The position numbers were made by a program, and so were the translations under genes. From positions 3,756,501 to 3,820,500 of the forward strand of contig JANCRA010000028.1 in assembly GCA_024362935.1 (NCBI GenBank): 64,000 nt of DNA. The letters run 5' to 3'. Position 1 is the first letter of the stretch. Each line of letters starts with the position of its first letter. Positions 1 to 13,092 of the stretch are shown here, piece after piece. This stretch comes from Setophaga petechia. Taxonomy: Eukaryota > Chordata > Aves > Passeriformes > Parulidae. Below the pieces are notes generated by a model. It did no database searches and was not told the origin of the DNA. It saw nothing but the letters and a program-made list of their open reading frames with translations.

Positions 1-1286
1 TGCCACCATGCCAGAGTCATCAGGACTGAGCTTCCTTCTGCTCTGGGTTCTGTCAGCCTTTGGCAAATGCCAGTTTTGCCATCAGAGAGTACCAAGTGTT
101 GCTGGGCATGTGCCAGTGCTGCTTCCATAGGACTTCAGCGTGGATAGGAAGGAATTAACTTGAAACAAGCAACAATTTTACTGAGCCTTAAATGAAAGCA
201 AAAAGAGAAAAAATGTTTAATTTTCTAACATTGCACTCAGGCTATTTTAGAGGCTGAAATTTAAATTTTTTTCCCAAGGGAGTCAGCCTTATATTTGTGA
301 AATCTGTAGAAAGCTCTGTGGTATTTCAAACCTTCCAAAGCATGGTTGATGTCCCAACATAGGAGAGTTGGCCTGAAAAATTCACAGGATGTAAAATGGC
401 ATTGAGGGACTCTGATGCTGCCACCATCCTTGGCTGCACCTTTTTATTTCCTTTTATTGTTTTGTCCTGACATCCAAGAAAATTGTTTCAGACAGCTTGA
501 TGCTTTCCTTTTAGTATCCCTTTCATATTTTTTCCACCACCATCATTGGTGGCACCTTGTCCCTGCACCAGCCTGCAGTCAGGATCAGTGCAAGCTTGCA
601 CAGCAGTGCTGCATGGGAGACCTGCAATGCAGGAAGGGCTCTGTGGGGCTTTGTTAAATATTTTCACAGTAATAATAATCCCACCACACTATTGACACCC
701 CAGTGCTCAGTGAACCCAAAGTTGGGGGGGGCTCTTAAAGCTGCTCCACAGCTCCCACTCTCTCAGCACCAACCTTTGGGGTGGGGAAGAAGTTGAAAAG
801 TCTTTTCCTTTTTTTAAAGGAAGAATCTTTTCCTTTTTTTCCTTATTATAATATGTGTGAGCATCTCTGACATTTTGCAGTTCAGTACTGAGGGGATAAA
901 GCAGAACAGTCTCAGTGGACCCCCTTGGGCTGGGTGCCTGGATCACCTGCAGCTGCCAGGGCTGCCCTCAGCATCCCTGCTCACTCTGGGCAGTTCCACC
1001 AGGCCATGGCTGCTGTCATGAGGGATTGCCTCAATGCTGCAGGGCCCTCCCTGTGCCCTCTGTCCTCTCCTTGCACAAAATTCACCAAACAGCAAAATGC
1101 AGGGGTGTTTCCACCCTGCAGGAAGGAGTAGGCAGGGGAGGAGAGCATGACCTTCATGCATCCTTCTTTCTCCAAGGCCTTTATTTTCTTAGAAGCCTCA
1201 ACCTTTCCATGCTGTGTTATTAAACAGGGTTTTGTCTTTCTCCCTCAACCCAATTAGAATTTGGCTACAAATTCCTTTCTACTGAG

Positions 1287-1321
1287 TGTGTGCATATATA
1301 TATATATATATATACACACAT
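1287..1321. repeat. TG/TA/CA microsatellite
   Basis: An alternating pyrimidine-purine run: TG repeats, then about ten TA units, then CA units. A second TG run lies at about 1435-1452. Such tracts are length-polymorphic and have no coding content. Confidence 0.85.
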
Positions 1322-4300
1322 CTGAAGTGTTTCCATAGAAATCCCTAGTGTGTCTCTATTGCACACCTGTAAATCCCCCTGTTTGTCTGTAGGGGTGTGT
1401 CCTGTACCTGGTGTGGGCACTCACACACATACCCAGTGTGTGTGTGTGTGTATCCTCTGGGCACACACCCTTGTGTGGCCATCTATGCAGTGAGTAGGGT
1501 ACACACACACTTAGTCACCATATATTTTTAATTCAAGTAATGGGTAATATGAGTATTAGTTCCACTCTTGCTTTGTCTCTCCATGTGTTAAGTGAAGAGC
1601 AGCAGTGGAGTCGACCTGGAGCAAAGCTGGGGCTCCTCTGCTTGCTGGGAGCAGCATTGGATTTCCCTCTCTGCTTCAGAAAATTCTGTTCCTTTCCTTT
1701 TTGTTGCCTCAAGCACAGAGACTGTAGGAAATCCACTCCTTTTTCTTTCTGTATGTTTTAGCTGCTGCCCTAAATTGCCTCAGCCTGTGAGCTGGGCTGG
1801 TCTGTTTGCACAGGGCCTGGCTGGGGTTTCCAGAGGGGCTCCTGCAGGCTCAGAGCTCCTGAGGTTTCCTGCAGCCAGGGCTCTGGGCTGGGCACCAGCA
1901 CCCCCTCTGAGCTGCTCCCTGGTGCCCTGCCCCAGCATCTCTGCAAGATTTGATTGCCTGGGGGGTTTGTCTGCAGTGGCAGCCCATGGCTGGTGCAGGG
2001 CTCTGGTATTTCTTGGGGAATTCACATTTGTTGGCCTGTGAGGAGCTGAAATCAGTGGCTTGTTTTTAAATGAATGGAAGTGTTGGAGGGTCTTTTCCTG
2101 TTAAAAGCAGAAGATGCTGCTTGAACCCAGTCACTGGAAGTGTGTGGTCTTTGCCCCTCACCCCTGGAGATTTCTGCTGACCAGGAGTGCAGTCAGGTCC
2201 ATGGAGGGAAACATCCTGCTCTGCTGTTTCAGGACAGGGGGTGAGGACTGAGGGGTGCTGCCTTGCCACTGACCTTTGGGCACTTGGAAGTTGATGATTT
2301 TTCAGGCTGCCCCCCTAAATACACCCTTGCACAGGTTTGTGCAGCCTTTGGTTTCTTTCCAGGCATTGTTTGGAGTTTCTGCAATGCTGTGCTGTAGATG
2401 GCATGAGGTATCAGCCTCTTGCATGGGGAGGCTTTAATGGCAATATCTGGTTTTGCTGCAGCATAGAGACAGTGGCACCTGCAGTGGGTGATGTAAGAAT
2501 TAAGACTCACCTAATGACAATGCCATTTATAAAGCACCCTCACCATACTGCTGCTCTGCAATGTGTTTTAAACTCCAAGTTCTCTGTTACCATTCCCAGG
2601 GCAGAGGCTGCTGGTCAGAGATGAATCAATCTCTTCTCTCATGAAGATTGTTGGTGTCAGGTCCTGCTTTGGGCTAGCACATGGCACTGAGCAGGGATTT
2701 GCTTTTTGAGATGTGCCATGCAGATTTGGGTGTGGGGACTTCTGGGTTCTGCTGGCAGGTCCTGGTGGCTCCAGCCAATCAAAGCATCCAACACAAGAGT
2801 ATCAGGTTTTATTTTTCTGAAGCATGATGATTTGTCCTGCCAGAGAGGGAGGAAATAAGGCAGTGCAGCAGGAGGAGGTTACTCAGGCTCCAGCATGGCT
2901 CCCTGAGCACTCAGTGTTTCCCTGGTGCTCCTGATGCTTTAAGGAATGTGTAACTCTGAAAGAGCCAAGGCAGGGACAGTTCTGCTCAGAGCTCTGCCAC
3001 TGCACTGCACTTGCAGGATTTGCTGCCTTCAGGCATGAGCTCCTGACACATTCCCACTGGCTGCCCCACAAGTGTCTCAGTGTGTCTGTGAGATGAGGGT
3101 TTAGTGGTTGACTGATATCCTGTGAAGGTTGGGAAGCTGTCTGGGACATAAAAGGCTGAACTGCATCTGTTTGATCAGAGCCTCCTCTGAGGTTTTCTCT
3201 CTTTTCTCAGTTTTGCTGTACAAAGCTTGATTTCTTCTTCTTCTTACAAAGAATCCCCATCCCTGTGCAGCTGATGTGGCTGTGCCTGCCTGGCTGCAGA
3301 AGGGCCAGGGCTCCAGGCCATGCTGGCCTGTACCAGCCATGGGGTCAGCCCAGGCTCCTCTGTTCCAGAAAGGACCTAGGTCTGACTTGGCACTGTCCCA
3401 CACATCCATCCTGTGGCAGGGCAGGGTCTGCAGAGATCCTCTTGGTGACAGGCATGGGAAAGGCAGGGGAAGAACAGGGATAGGAGGAATGCTGAGTGAT
3501 GCAAAACAATGTGTTCATTTTTAGTTGTGCACACATGGAGATATCAAAGTTCTGCTTGTTGTATTGAACACCAAAGCATTTTCTTTCTCCTTTTTGACTG
3601 AAACAGATCACCCCACCCTGCCCAGCCTCCCTGCTCAGCCCAGTGTCCCAGAGGATGCATTTGTCCCAGTCACACCATCCCAGCAAGGGTGGGCAGCATG
3701 ACCCCTCTACGCTCCCAGTACCTGGAATATCTCTTGATGCTCTGTCCACTGGGGAAGGCTCCCAGCAGTCCCTGTGTGTTTTGAGGTAATGATGGAATTG
3801 GGTTCTGTGGCCAGAGGGTTCCTCCCATCCTTGTGGTTTTCCCCATCCATACACCCATACAACTGTTCAAGAGCACCAGGTCAGCCAAACTCCTTAATTT
3901 AGAGGTCAGCAATGTGAAGAGGAGGTGCTGGTCCTGCATTGGTACAGTCACTGTTCACTGAGCACAAGTGTTCCTCTCAGCACTGGGTAATTGGTATTTT
4001 CTGTGGCTCAGGCTGAGCATTGCTGTTAATTCCTGAAAGGAGGAGTCCCCCAGTAGCATTCTGTTAAGGACAAGAAGTCATTTTCTGATGAGGATTTCTT
4101 CTCTCTCTGTTACTTTGACTGTTGTGGGCATCTCCAGTAAGCAGCTTAAGGCATCTCACTTACCTGTTCCAGTCCTGCCTTCAAACATTGGATTGGATTA
4201 AACTTTTATTATCTGCAGCAGAGTAAAACCCAGTAATCCTTTGCCAATAGTATTTACACACTGTAGCATGCACTGGGGTGTGTTTACATTGGCTGAAATG

Positions 4301-4346
4301 TGCAAACCTGCCTCCAGATTTCCAGAACTTCCCCCCATGAGTGCAT

Positions 4347-4366
4347 CTGTCTGTCTGTCTGTCTGC
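4347..4366. repeat. (CTGT)n tetranucleotide repeat
   Basis: About five tandem CTGT units within otherwise unique sequence. Confidence 0.8.
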
Positions 4367-7300
4367 ACCCTGCCATATGTCAGGGGCCAGAATACCCCTC
4401 AGGCATCCTGGCAGCACTGAACTGGTGTGGAAACAGTCTGCACATCCTCAGCAGGGCTGTGGGGCCTTCCCAGGCTCCCTGGAAGGGAAACACTTCACTG
4501 TGAAGATAATCTTGAGTTATTCTGCTGTCCTTGGCCTCCTTTATTTAATCCTTCTGAAGCACAGCTGGGTTGAACTACCAGCTCCAGTTAGCAAAGGTGA
4601 AGGAAAGGAAGGGGTTCTGCAGTGAGAGACGTGCCCTGGCTGCTGATCAGCACATCCTGCCTGCAGCACCAACAGCCTCTGCAGATGCTCTGCTGAGCAC
4701 AGAGCAGAGCACAGCCCCTGCTGCATGAAGGGGAAATGGATGAAGTGTCACAGTGCATTCTCATTTTAGGGTATGAATTTTAGGGTTCAGTACCTCTTTG
4801 GAACACACATTAGCCAAGATCCTTTCTTGGTCTCTCTAGGCAGCACTGGTCACTTCAGGTTCAAAGCCTGGGAATGAATTAACAAATAACCTGGTTATTG
4901 CAGATTACATGAACAGCTTCCCCCTGCTCCACAATTCTCTTGCAGCCACGACCTGTGCTGCTACAACCCATGCTCTGAGATTGCAGAGGGAACACAAACC
5001 CCTGGCAGCTCCTCCCAGCTGGGAGTGCCCAATTTTGAGGCCAAGGTGAAGGCAGTGGCAGAGGGATGGCAGCTCCTCCCTGCCTGCACAGCTCCAGTGT
5101 GGGCACAGCCAGCCCAGCTCAGCCCTGTCCCAGCCGTGTGCAGCAGGACAGTTCAAAACAGCTGTTTAGTGCCCTGGGATCCCCTGGGGTTTTGGTTTCA
5201 TCCATTTTTAGCTTTCTGCAAATATCTGTAAATGAACTGTGGGTGGATTTTGGAGCAGTCATGGACAGAGATGCCCATCAGGCATCAGGCAGGAGTGAAA
5301 TTTTGATTTATGTTTGAGAGCAGAGCAGGAGCATGTCATGCCCCCTCTGTCCAGCTCTGTCCTCTGTCTGTACCATGGGAGAGCTGGCCAGGTGCCATGT
5401 CCCTCTCTAGGCAGACCCAGTGGTTTTACCAGGGTCCTCCCAACCCTAAAAGATTGTGCCAAAGCCAGGGCTCCTTTCACCCTTCACTTTGCAGGGGCTG
5501 GTTGCTTCTTCCCTCTTCGTGTGGCTGTGGCAGAGGCAGTGCCTGTTGCACAGCTCCTGTGGGAAGATGCCATTGGAGGCTGCAGTTCAGAGTCCCCCTG
5601 CCCTGACTGGCTTTCTGCTTCATTTCAGCACCCTGAGGATTTAAATCAGCTTTCTGCAGTTACAGGAATAAGTTTGAGGATTCCTACTCCATTTGTTACT
5701 TGAAAAACATTTTACAGGTACCTGATTCCCTGGTCCTTGTGGGAATGCTGCTTGAAGCACCCACTGGCCAGGCTGGCTGCTGTGAGCATTGCTGCTCCTT
5801 TGGGCCCCAAAAGAGGAGTTCAGCCCCATTTCCAGCCAAAGGCTGAAGCAGCCCCAGGCTCAGGCTTGTAGGATGCTGCTCTGAGCCAGGTCACAGGGGA
5901 GAGACAGCCCCAGTAAACCCAGAGCTCTCATCCTGTGTGTCCCTGCTGCCTGCACAGAGCCATTCCCATCAGCTGGAAGGGAATGCAAAGGGAATTTCCC
6001 TTCTGCTGAAGAAGCAGCAGTCTCCTCTGTGGATTTGTGGTCAGTGGCAAAAGCAGAAGTGTTTGCCATGTGGGACATTGAAAGGAGCCAGGGGTTCCTA
6101 CAGAGCAAAGGAGGAGAAAATCTGCAGCCTTTGTTGTAGCTGTTTCTTGCAATGATTTTTAATAATTCCAGCCTTGGATGGGGTTGAGTTTTTGAGATCA
6201 CTGAAGTTTCCTGAAGAGCTGGTGCTGCTCTGGGGCATTGCCTCTAGGCAGGACCAACCTGCACAGAGAGCAGGACCCTTCCCAGCAGGGCTCAGCCCAG
6301 GAGCATGGGATGTTCCCTGCAGCAGGATAGACAGACAGACAGGCTACTGAACCAGGGCTGCTCTTGAAGAAATCCCTGAGTTTTAACATTTCCTTCCTGG
6401 GAGCAAATGTCTGTTTTTCCTGGCCTTGTGTGTCAGTCAGCTGGTGCAGATGCAGGAGGCTCAGAGTGTGAAGGAGGTTGCTCTGCAGGAGGAGGAGGAG
6501 CACCCCATTTCTCCTTCACCCGTTAGGAACTGTCTGGTCCAGCTCAATGACCTCAGCCCTTTTTTAGTTGCATCATGGAATTAAAAACGAGTCAGGTCCT
6601 TGTTCTATCCCAAACCCCACCTACCCAGATCCTGCCTGCCCCATGTGCCAGTGCTTCCTTCTTTCCTTCAGGTTTTTATTTGTTCTCCAATTGCAATCTG
6701 CTCCAGTGACACCATGGCAGAAAATCAGCATCCCAGGGCAGTCTCTTCTGGGTTCTTCTGGTTGTGCTGCATCCAGGGCTGCCCTCACCTCTCACCCCAA
6801 ATCCTCCTGCAACTGCTGCTAAAAATAATCCTGCCAATCCAGTGGCTGTTGATAAGTGTGACAACTGCATCCAAGTGCCACCAGAGCCCAGGTTAATGCC
6901 TGGACATGCACAGGGCAGTGCCTCTTTCCAGCCCAGGCCTGTGGTGTCACAGCCAGCAGATTGTGTCCCTGTCCCTGCTGGCTGTGGCCAGGCATTGTTA
7001 TCCCTCCCCTGTGTGGGGGCTCCAGGCTGGACTTTGGGGTTTGTGGGACATGAAGCTGAGGAGCAGAGTGTTCATTTTAGCACAGTGGCAGCCACAGTTT
7101 CTGCCAGTGCATCCTCCTGCACAGTGACAGAGAGGGGACACTTCCCCTGCTGACCCAGGCACCAGGACAGCCATGGCTCTTGCACAGGCAGAGGAGCCTG
7201 CCAGGCAGTAACTCACAGCAGGATGCAGCTTCAGGAGCTCTGCTCCAGCCTTTGGAAGAGCCTATCTCATTCCCCTACTGCTAACTCCTTACATAACCCA

Positions 7301-8546
7301 TTCCCCCTTGTTTCCATTAGAATTAGAGGGTTGGTGATCACCTCAATTTGCCTGACATGTTCACCTGCTCCCAGCAGCTCCTGCTGCTGCTGGCATCTGG
7401 GTCTTGGTGCCCCAGTGCCCAGGGAGCACCTGCAGCCCCCTTGCAGTGAGCCTGGCACAGCCTGGCACTGCCAGGTTGGCTCCTGCTCTTTGGGCAGCCT
7501 CAAGGGTGAGTTCAGGGGGAGGGGGAGCCTCATCTCCCCCTCAGTGCTCAGGGCACATTTTTAGTTTGGTTCCTCTGGGCCAAGCTTCACAAGCCACCAA
7601 CCCTGCAGGGTCACACAGGGGAGGGTCACAGCCCCACTGCTCCAGTCCAGGGCTGGTTACAAGGGGCTGGCACAGCACCACTGGATTAGTGCCTAAGTGG
7701 CTTGAACAGGTCTGAGCACTTATCTCCTCCCCTTTGCATGGACTCCAAAGGAGCCCAGGTTCCCTCCAGATACCTACACAACACTAACCCCAACTTCTAG
7801 AACTGCCAAGAGAGCAGAGATGATGGATCAGGGTCTGTCTCTCATCCCTGGCACTCGTCCTGGCCAGCCTGGGGAGCAAACACGAATCTCTAGGATTTTA
7901 TTAAATAAGTTATCTATGTATCATTTGCTCTCTAAGTGAAATAGCACTTTTGGCCTCAGACACACCAAACAGGCTGAAGTGGGGCTGGGAACCCCAAACT
8001 CTTGCAGCCTCTCCTCCCTGCTCACCTCTCAGAAACCCCATGCAGCCTTTCACTGGGGAGGGTAGGAAAAAAAAGCTATTTATTTCCCTTTAATTACCAG
8101 ATCTGATGTAAACAGACAGGGTGGGGGAATCCTTTGCTCCTGCTCTGGGCTGCAGCCATGGCCAGGCTGCCATGGGCTCAGTGGGGCCAGGCCCTGCACC
8201 TGTGGGTGGCAGTTCCTGCAAGCCTGGGGTGACAAGGGGTAACAGGGGAGCCTGAATGCATCAGCTGCCTCCATGCCCTCTGCACAAGGGGGATGTTCTA
8301 CCAGCAGGCACAGGGACTGGTGGCAGCAGCTTGGGATCATGCACTGGACATTGTGTGGAGCTGAGAAGTGGCTGCTTTGCTTTCCCAGCAAGTGCACATG
8401 CTGCTTTTCTTTGCTGGTCTTATGCTGAAAAGCTGAGATTTATGTACTGTATGAAAAAAACAAAACAGAAAAGAAGAAAAAATCCTAATGTTCCAAAAGA
8501 AATGACAGTATATTTTGTACTTTGTAAAGTAATTAAATCAAAACAG

Positions 8547-8604
8547 AATAAAAAGTGAAACTTATGCTGTCTGCTTTTGTACTGATCAAACTGATGAAAA
8601 TAAA
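8547..8604 (+). terminator. Candidate plus-strand polyadenylation signals
   Basis: Two AATAAA hexamers (8547-8552, 8599-8604) sit in an A/T-rich stretch after 8 kb of non-coding DNA, followed by T/G-rich sequence. They would end a plus-strand transcript converging on RCC1L. No other motif fixes the cleavage point. Confidence 0.45.
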
Positions 8605-8620
8605 GCAGAGCTTGGCATTG

Positions 8621-11600
8621 TCTGTGAGATGTAACTCTCATTTCTTTCACCTACAGCCATGCTGGGTGTCACTCTCACACACAGAGTTTATGAAGGTCAC
8701 AGACATCCCTGAGGCTCTCTGGTGCCCAGGTCCTGTCTCTGGGTGCACTGTACCCCTACAGATGGAGCCCACCACCATCTCCACCCTCCAGCTGTTTTCT
8801 GGAAACCACCCAGCCTGCCCTATGCTCCTCCTTTAAAATAAGAGCTCTGTGGGATGCTGCTGGTGCATTTGCAGATGCAGTTTGACCTGCTCAGTGCAGA
8901 GGGCAGGAGCCCAGGAGTCTGGGCAGCCCCCAGAGGTCCTGCAGGGCACCCCCAGAGCCTGCACCCCAGCAGGGGCAGGGGAACAAACTCAGCCCCCTCA
9001 GGGACTATTTTAGGGCAGCCACTGGGGGTCCTGAGTCTCACCACTGTCACATGGTCTGCAAGACAAAGCTGAACAACCTGAAGTGTGCAAGAAAAACAGT
9101 GAAATCAGACATCCCATCACCCTATTACAGTTTTACCCATTTATAGTGGATGTTTAAAGGGGAACAGCTCATCTACATAAACTGTAGTCAAGAAAAGCAT
9201 CTCCTTTTTAGTGTTGTTTACTCTGGTGATCAAGTGTTAAAACATTCATGTAAGAAATTAACTGAGGGATTGTTAATGTGGAATGCAGCCTTAATGCAAA
9301 GCACTGCCTTAAGGGTTTAATCCAGTAAAACAAAAACCCAAATAAATCAACACAGACACTGCCACACAATCTCAACACTGCCTGCAACTCCCCACAAAAG
9401 CAAATGGCATCTTAAGGTAAATAACAGGACTGAGGACTGGTGTCCAGACCCCAAAGAACTGATGCCTTCTCCCATCAGTGTTTTTCCTGCCTCACCTGCC
9501 CAGGCTCACCCTTAGAGCAGGAGGTGCTGGGGCACTGGAGGGAGGTTGGGGGAGATTCCAGCCCCTTGCAAAAAATGCTACAAAAATAGATTTTTATGAG
9601 TTGTGACAAAGCACAGTGAAGTAATATTGTTCCAGGAGTATTTTGAATGCCAAAGGCTAATTACTAGTTCTGTGACTCATCTGTTTTTGAAGGATCCTGT
9701 AGAGAAAAGTCTGTTGTAACACAGCAAGTGCCTAAGATGATCTTTGTCTTACAGGTGTTGATGTGTTTTATCCCCACTGGGCAGTCAGTCTGCTGACAGA
9801 TGAGGCCAGCCTTGCAGTGTGGGGCTGCAGGGCAGCAGGGCAATGCTGGACTCAGCTCTGCAGCAGGAACTGCCAGGACCCTTGGGGATGGTGGGGGGTG
9901 GAGGCTGAGCTGGCACAGGGGCCCCTGGGCCTGAACCTCTCCCCCATCCCTCCTGCAGCTCCTGCACTCCTCAGCCACTGTGGCAACCCTGCTGGGCCAC
10001 TGCAGTGCTTGGAGCTGTTCCTGCACAGGGCTCTGCACCTGGGGACCATCCTGAAGCCCTCCTGGGCTATTTTAAGCCAGACACACCAGCACAGTGCAGA
10101 TCTGAGGTAAATCACTTGTGCAATCAATGCCAAATCAAGTAGGTTATTCTAGTTCTAATTTGAGCTGCTCCCCATGAGCAGCCTTGGCCCAGACACTCCC
10201 TCACTGCAGGTATATTTAGGGATGCTGGTATATTTTGGGCTGTCTACTTTGCTATACTTTGAAGGACAAAATGATGCAAAGTTGCTTTGCAGTTCCCAAT
10301 GGCAGTGACCTGAAGCTACCCCAGCACAGCTGGGCTCCTGTGTGGGGCTGATCCTGCAGGAAGAGCAAAAGCCACACAGGTTGGACCTGCCTTCAATAAC
10401 AAGGGGGTGTGGCAGGGAAAGAGTGTTTTCATTTTCTGACCTAACACTGAGCCATCAGCAACAGCAGCTCTCAAAGAATTGTATTTTACAAAGGGGAAAA
10501 AGCAGCAGCCAAAAGAAAGGAGTAAGAATCTGTGACAGAAACCATGTAGTTACAAAGGGCAGCAGAGGAGATGAAGGAAGGAGAAAAGTCAGGAGCAGGG
10601 CTGAGCCTGGGAAGAAGGGAGATGTGTGGGAAAGGCACTGTTGTACTTTTATTCAGACATACTAATTCCTCATTACCCTGCTCTACTTCATTGGCAATAA
10701 AATAATTTCCCCAACATGAGTCTGCTGTGCCCATGATGGTATCAGGTCCCCTGTCCTTGTTCCAACCCACATTTTCCTTCAGATTCTCTCTCCCTGCCCT
10801 GCTGATGGGGAAAGGATCACAGAGCAGGTTGGGGGCACCTGGCTAAGGTCAAAATGTTCCCCCCACACTGTAACCAAACCAGGGGTAAGTGCTGGTGCTT
10901 GCCACACTGCCCTCACTGCCACCAGCCTTGTTCCCACCAGGCCACATGTCTGAGAATGCCCACAACCACTACACAAACACCCCCTGCACTCAGCCATACA
11001 ACACTCCTATTTAGGGCTGAGGACCTCACTGGCAGCTCATTAACACAAAGAATTTGCAATTTATTGTACAGCAAGAATGCAACACCAGGACTGAACCCAG
11101 CTCTTCAGAAGGCCCAGCCCCAAGGTGCACTGGGGAAGAGCTGGGAATGAGCAGCTGAGAGCCCAGCACCAACCAGCCCCCCTCAACAGCAACAGCCATG
11201 AAGGGAATTGTTTGTTACACCTTTCTCACCAGTTTTTGTCTGTGTTTTCTATGTTTTAATAAACCTCCTCAAGCTGAAAGGGCAAAGCTACTCCTGTAAG
11301 GCCAACAAGACATGGCTGGGCACTGCAAGCTGCCCAAGCTGCACATTGAATCAGGGGTAAATTAAAGCCAACCAAATGGGAGCTCAGAGTACTGAGGGTC
11401 TGCCAGTTTCACAGCAGCTTTCTGCTCTGCCTCACCCACCCAGCAACACCTGCTACACAGGAACATCAACAACTCAAGAGATGGGTCTCTACTTCCATGT
11501 ACTTTGGCTCACCTTTCAAATATTTTATGCAAACCCTTTAAAACTTATTTAATCAAGGTAAAGTTTACAGACCAAGTTTTGGTTCAGAATTTCATCTAAT

Positions 11601-11800
11601 GAAGCCAATATATGTGGTGTCCCAGGGGCCATGGGTGCAATGCCTGACTGCAACACTGTAAATCCTGCAGGTTTGGAGCTGGCTCAGCTGACAGAAGTGG
11701 TTTCCTGTCACACAAATGTGAACCAAAATGCTGCAGTTCAAATGCAGATCCAATCAATGCATGAGCAGATCATGCTCAAGAACATTCCTATTACTACTGA
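8621..11800. other. Intergenic stretch between converging genes
   Basis: No gene recognised. The stretch has polyadenylation hexamers on both strands: plus-strand AATAAA at 11258-11263 and minus-strand AATAAA at 11060-11065. The two converging transcripts could therefore end past each other here. No mobile element is obvious. Confidence 0.5.
11258..11263 (+). terminator. Distal plus-strand polyadenylation hexamer (candidate)
   Basis: AATAAA preceded by T-rich sequence, a possible distal end for the plus-strand transcript. If used, that transcript would run to within about 550 bases of the proposed RCC1L cleavage site. Confidence 0.3.
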
Positions 11801-13014
11801 TAAAATTTTATAATCACTTTATTGAAAACCTACTAGCTTGGATTCCACCAAAATAGTCTGCACACTAGAAGTTTCCACACAGAGAGAAAAGACACAACTC
11901 TGCCTGCCTAATGTTTGGAGCATAGCACAGGAGAGTTTCCCACACTTGGGTGTGAGATTGGACAAGAGCCTGCTACAGACACTCACAGCTGTTGCATCCC
12001 ATCTCCATCACCTTACTGCTACAAAGGCACCAAGGAATGAGGCTGTTTCTTACCCATGAAGACTCCTTCCCCTGCTAGGCCATCCTGAAATCCCCAGCTA
12101 ACTGCAACTGAGAGCCATAGTTCTGAAAACAGAAAGGGTGTAGAGAATCCAAAAAAAATCAAAGGCAGTGATGTATGATCAGCAAAAGGAGAAAAAGGTA
12201 CCTGAGGGGCAGTGAGCACTGCTCACATCCATGCCTGAGCACTGATTTTGCAGGGCTTTGTTTCCAGCCTCCCTCAGTGTTAGATTGGCTGCTGTCACCA
12301 TCCATCTGTCCTCCTGCAGCACAGAGAGCTGCTGTCCTATTTGACAGTACTTACCCTGCAAACAGGTTCTCACTCTTTGTGTTCCTTTGGTGTTCAGTCC
12401 TTAGCACTAACACAGAAAGCTTTCCACAGCCCAGAGACATCACTGCCTCCAGGCAGGGGCTGTGCATCCCATTTGTGCACAGGACAACAGCCTGGGCACA
12501 GTGCAGCTGAGGGTGGCCACCCAGGACAGCTTCAAGACCTAGCATGACCACTCTTCCACATAACAGTAATTAAAAAACACACAACTTTTCCCTTGAGAAA
12601 CAGTTTGGCTCTGCCCAACGCTGACACTCCAGAGCTGGTGACAGGAAATGTCCATGTGCAATGTCCTGTGCTGTAGATTTCATCCCATGCCAGTCTTCCT
12701 TGAGGGAGAGGCTCTTCATCTTCAGGCACAGAGGGGCTCACCAGCTTGGGGCTGGGCCTCAGATCCTCTGGGAGCTCATGAGGAAGGAGCCAGAGCACTC
12801 CTTGCATTCCCACACTCCTCAGGGAATGTGCTTCCTTCCTGCAGCCAGGCCAGGGCACTCCAGAGATGCAGGGATGACAACACACCCAGACACTGCTATG
12901 GCTGTCTCTGCTCACAGTCACTTGGTTTCATAAAATTTTGAGTTTTCCTTTCCAAGAAGTTTGTCACCAAGTCCCTGCACAGCCCTGGTGCAGTGCTGAG
13001 AGCCAGCAGCAGCC
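11800..13014 (-). other. RCC1L: RCC1L 3' UTR (proposed)
   Basis: Sequence downstream of the RCC1L stop codon on the minus strand. The first strong minus-strand AATAAA is at 11818-11823, giving a 3' UTR of about 1.2 kb. A further hexamer lies at 11060-11065. The extent is inferred from these signals only. Confidence 0.45.
11818..11823 (-). terminator. RCC1L: RCC1L polyadenylation signal (candidate)
   Basis: AATAAA on the minus strand, about 1.2 kb past the RCC1L stop. It is the nearest canonical hexamer I found downstream of the stop. Confidence 0.45.
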
Positions 13015-13092
13015 CTAGGTGAAAGACCTGACCATGCTCACCATATGATCAACTCCACAGGCCACATCCAGCACCTCCCCGGGTACAGTCAC
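13015..13092 (-). CDS. RCC1L: RCC1L exon 11 (terminal coding part)
   Basis: Residues 423-447 and stop TAG (13015-13017): VTVPGEVLDVACGVDHMV then SMVRSFT. It replaces the human ending LAKSFI with VRSFT. Acceptor cccag. Confidence 0.93.
   Translation of the reverse strand: MTVPGEVLDVACGVDHMVSMVRSFT

Larger units (their letters stand above)
1..8620 (+). other. Non-coding stretch, probable long 3' UTR of a plus-strand gene (CASTOR2 by synteny)
   Basis: No open frame here resembles a protein I know, and none shows exon-like junctions. The DNA is mostly unique, moderately GC-rich and CpG-poor. It ends in an A/T-rich stretch with two plus-strand AATAAA signals (8547-8552 and 8599-8604), as at the end of a long 3' UTR. 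In other vertebrates CASTOR2 (GATSL2) converges on RCC1L, so this may be its terminal exon. That assignment is inference from gene order; no CASTOR2 coding sequence is visible. Simple repeats lie at about 1287-1321 and 1435-1452 (TA/TG) and 4347-4366 (CTGT). Confidence 0.35.

Noticed and set aside
1592..2041. 149-codon plus-strand open frame
   Set aside because: Low-complexity Ser/Leu/Ala composition in the presumed 3' UTR, with an equally long opposite-strand frame beneath it.
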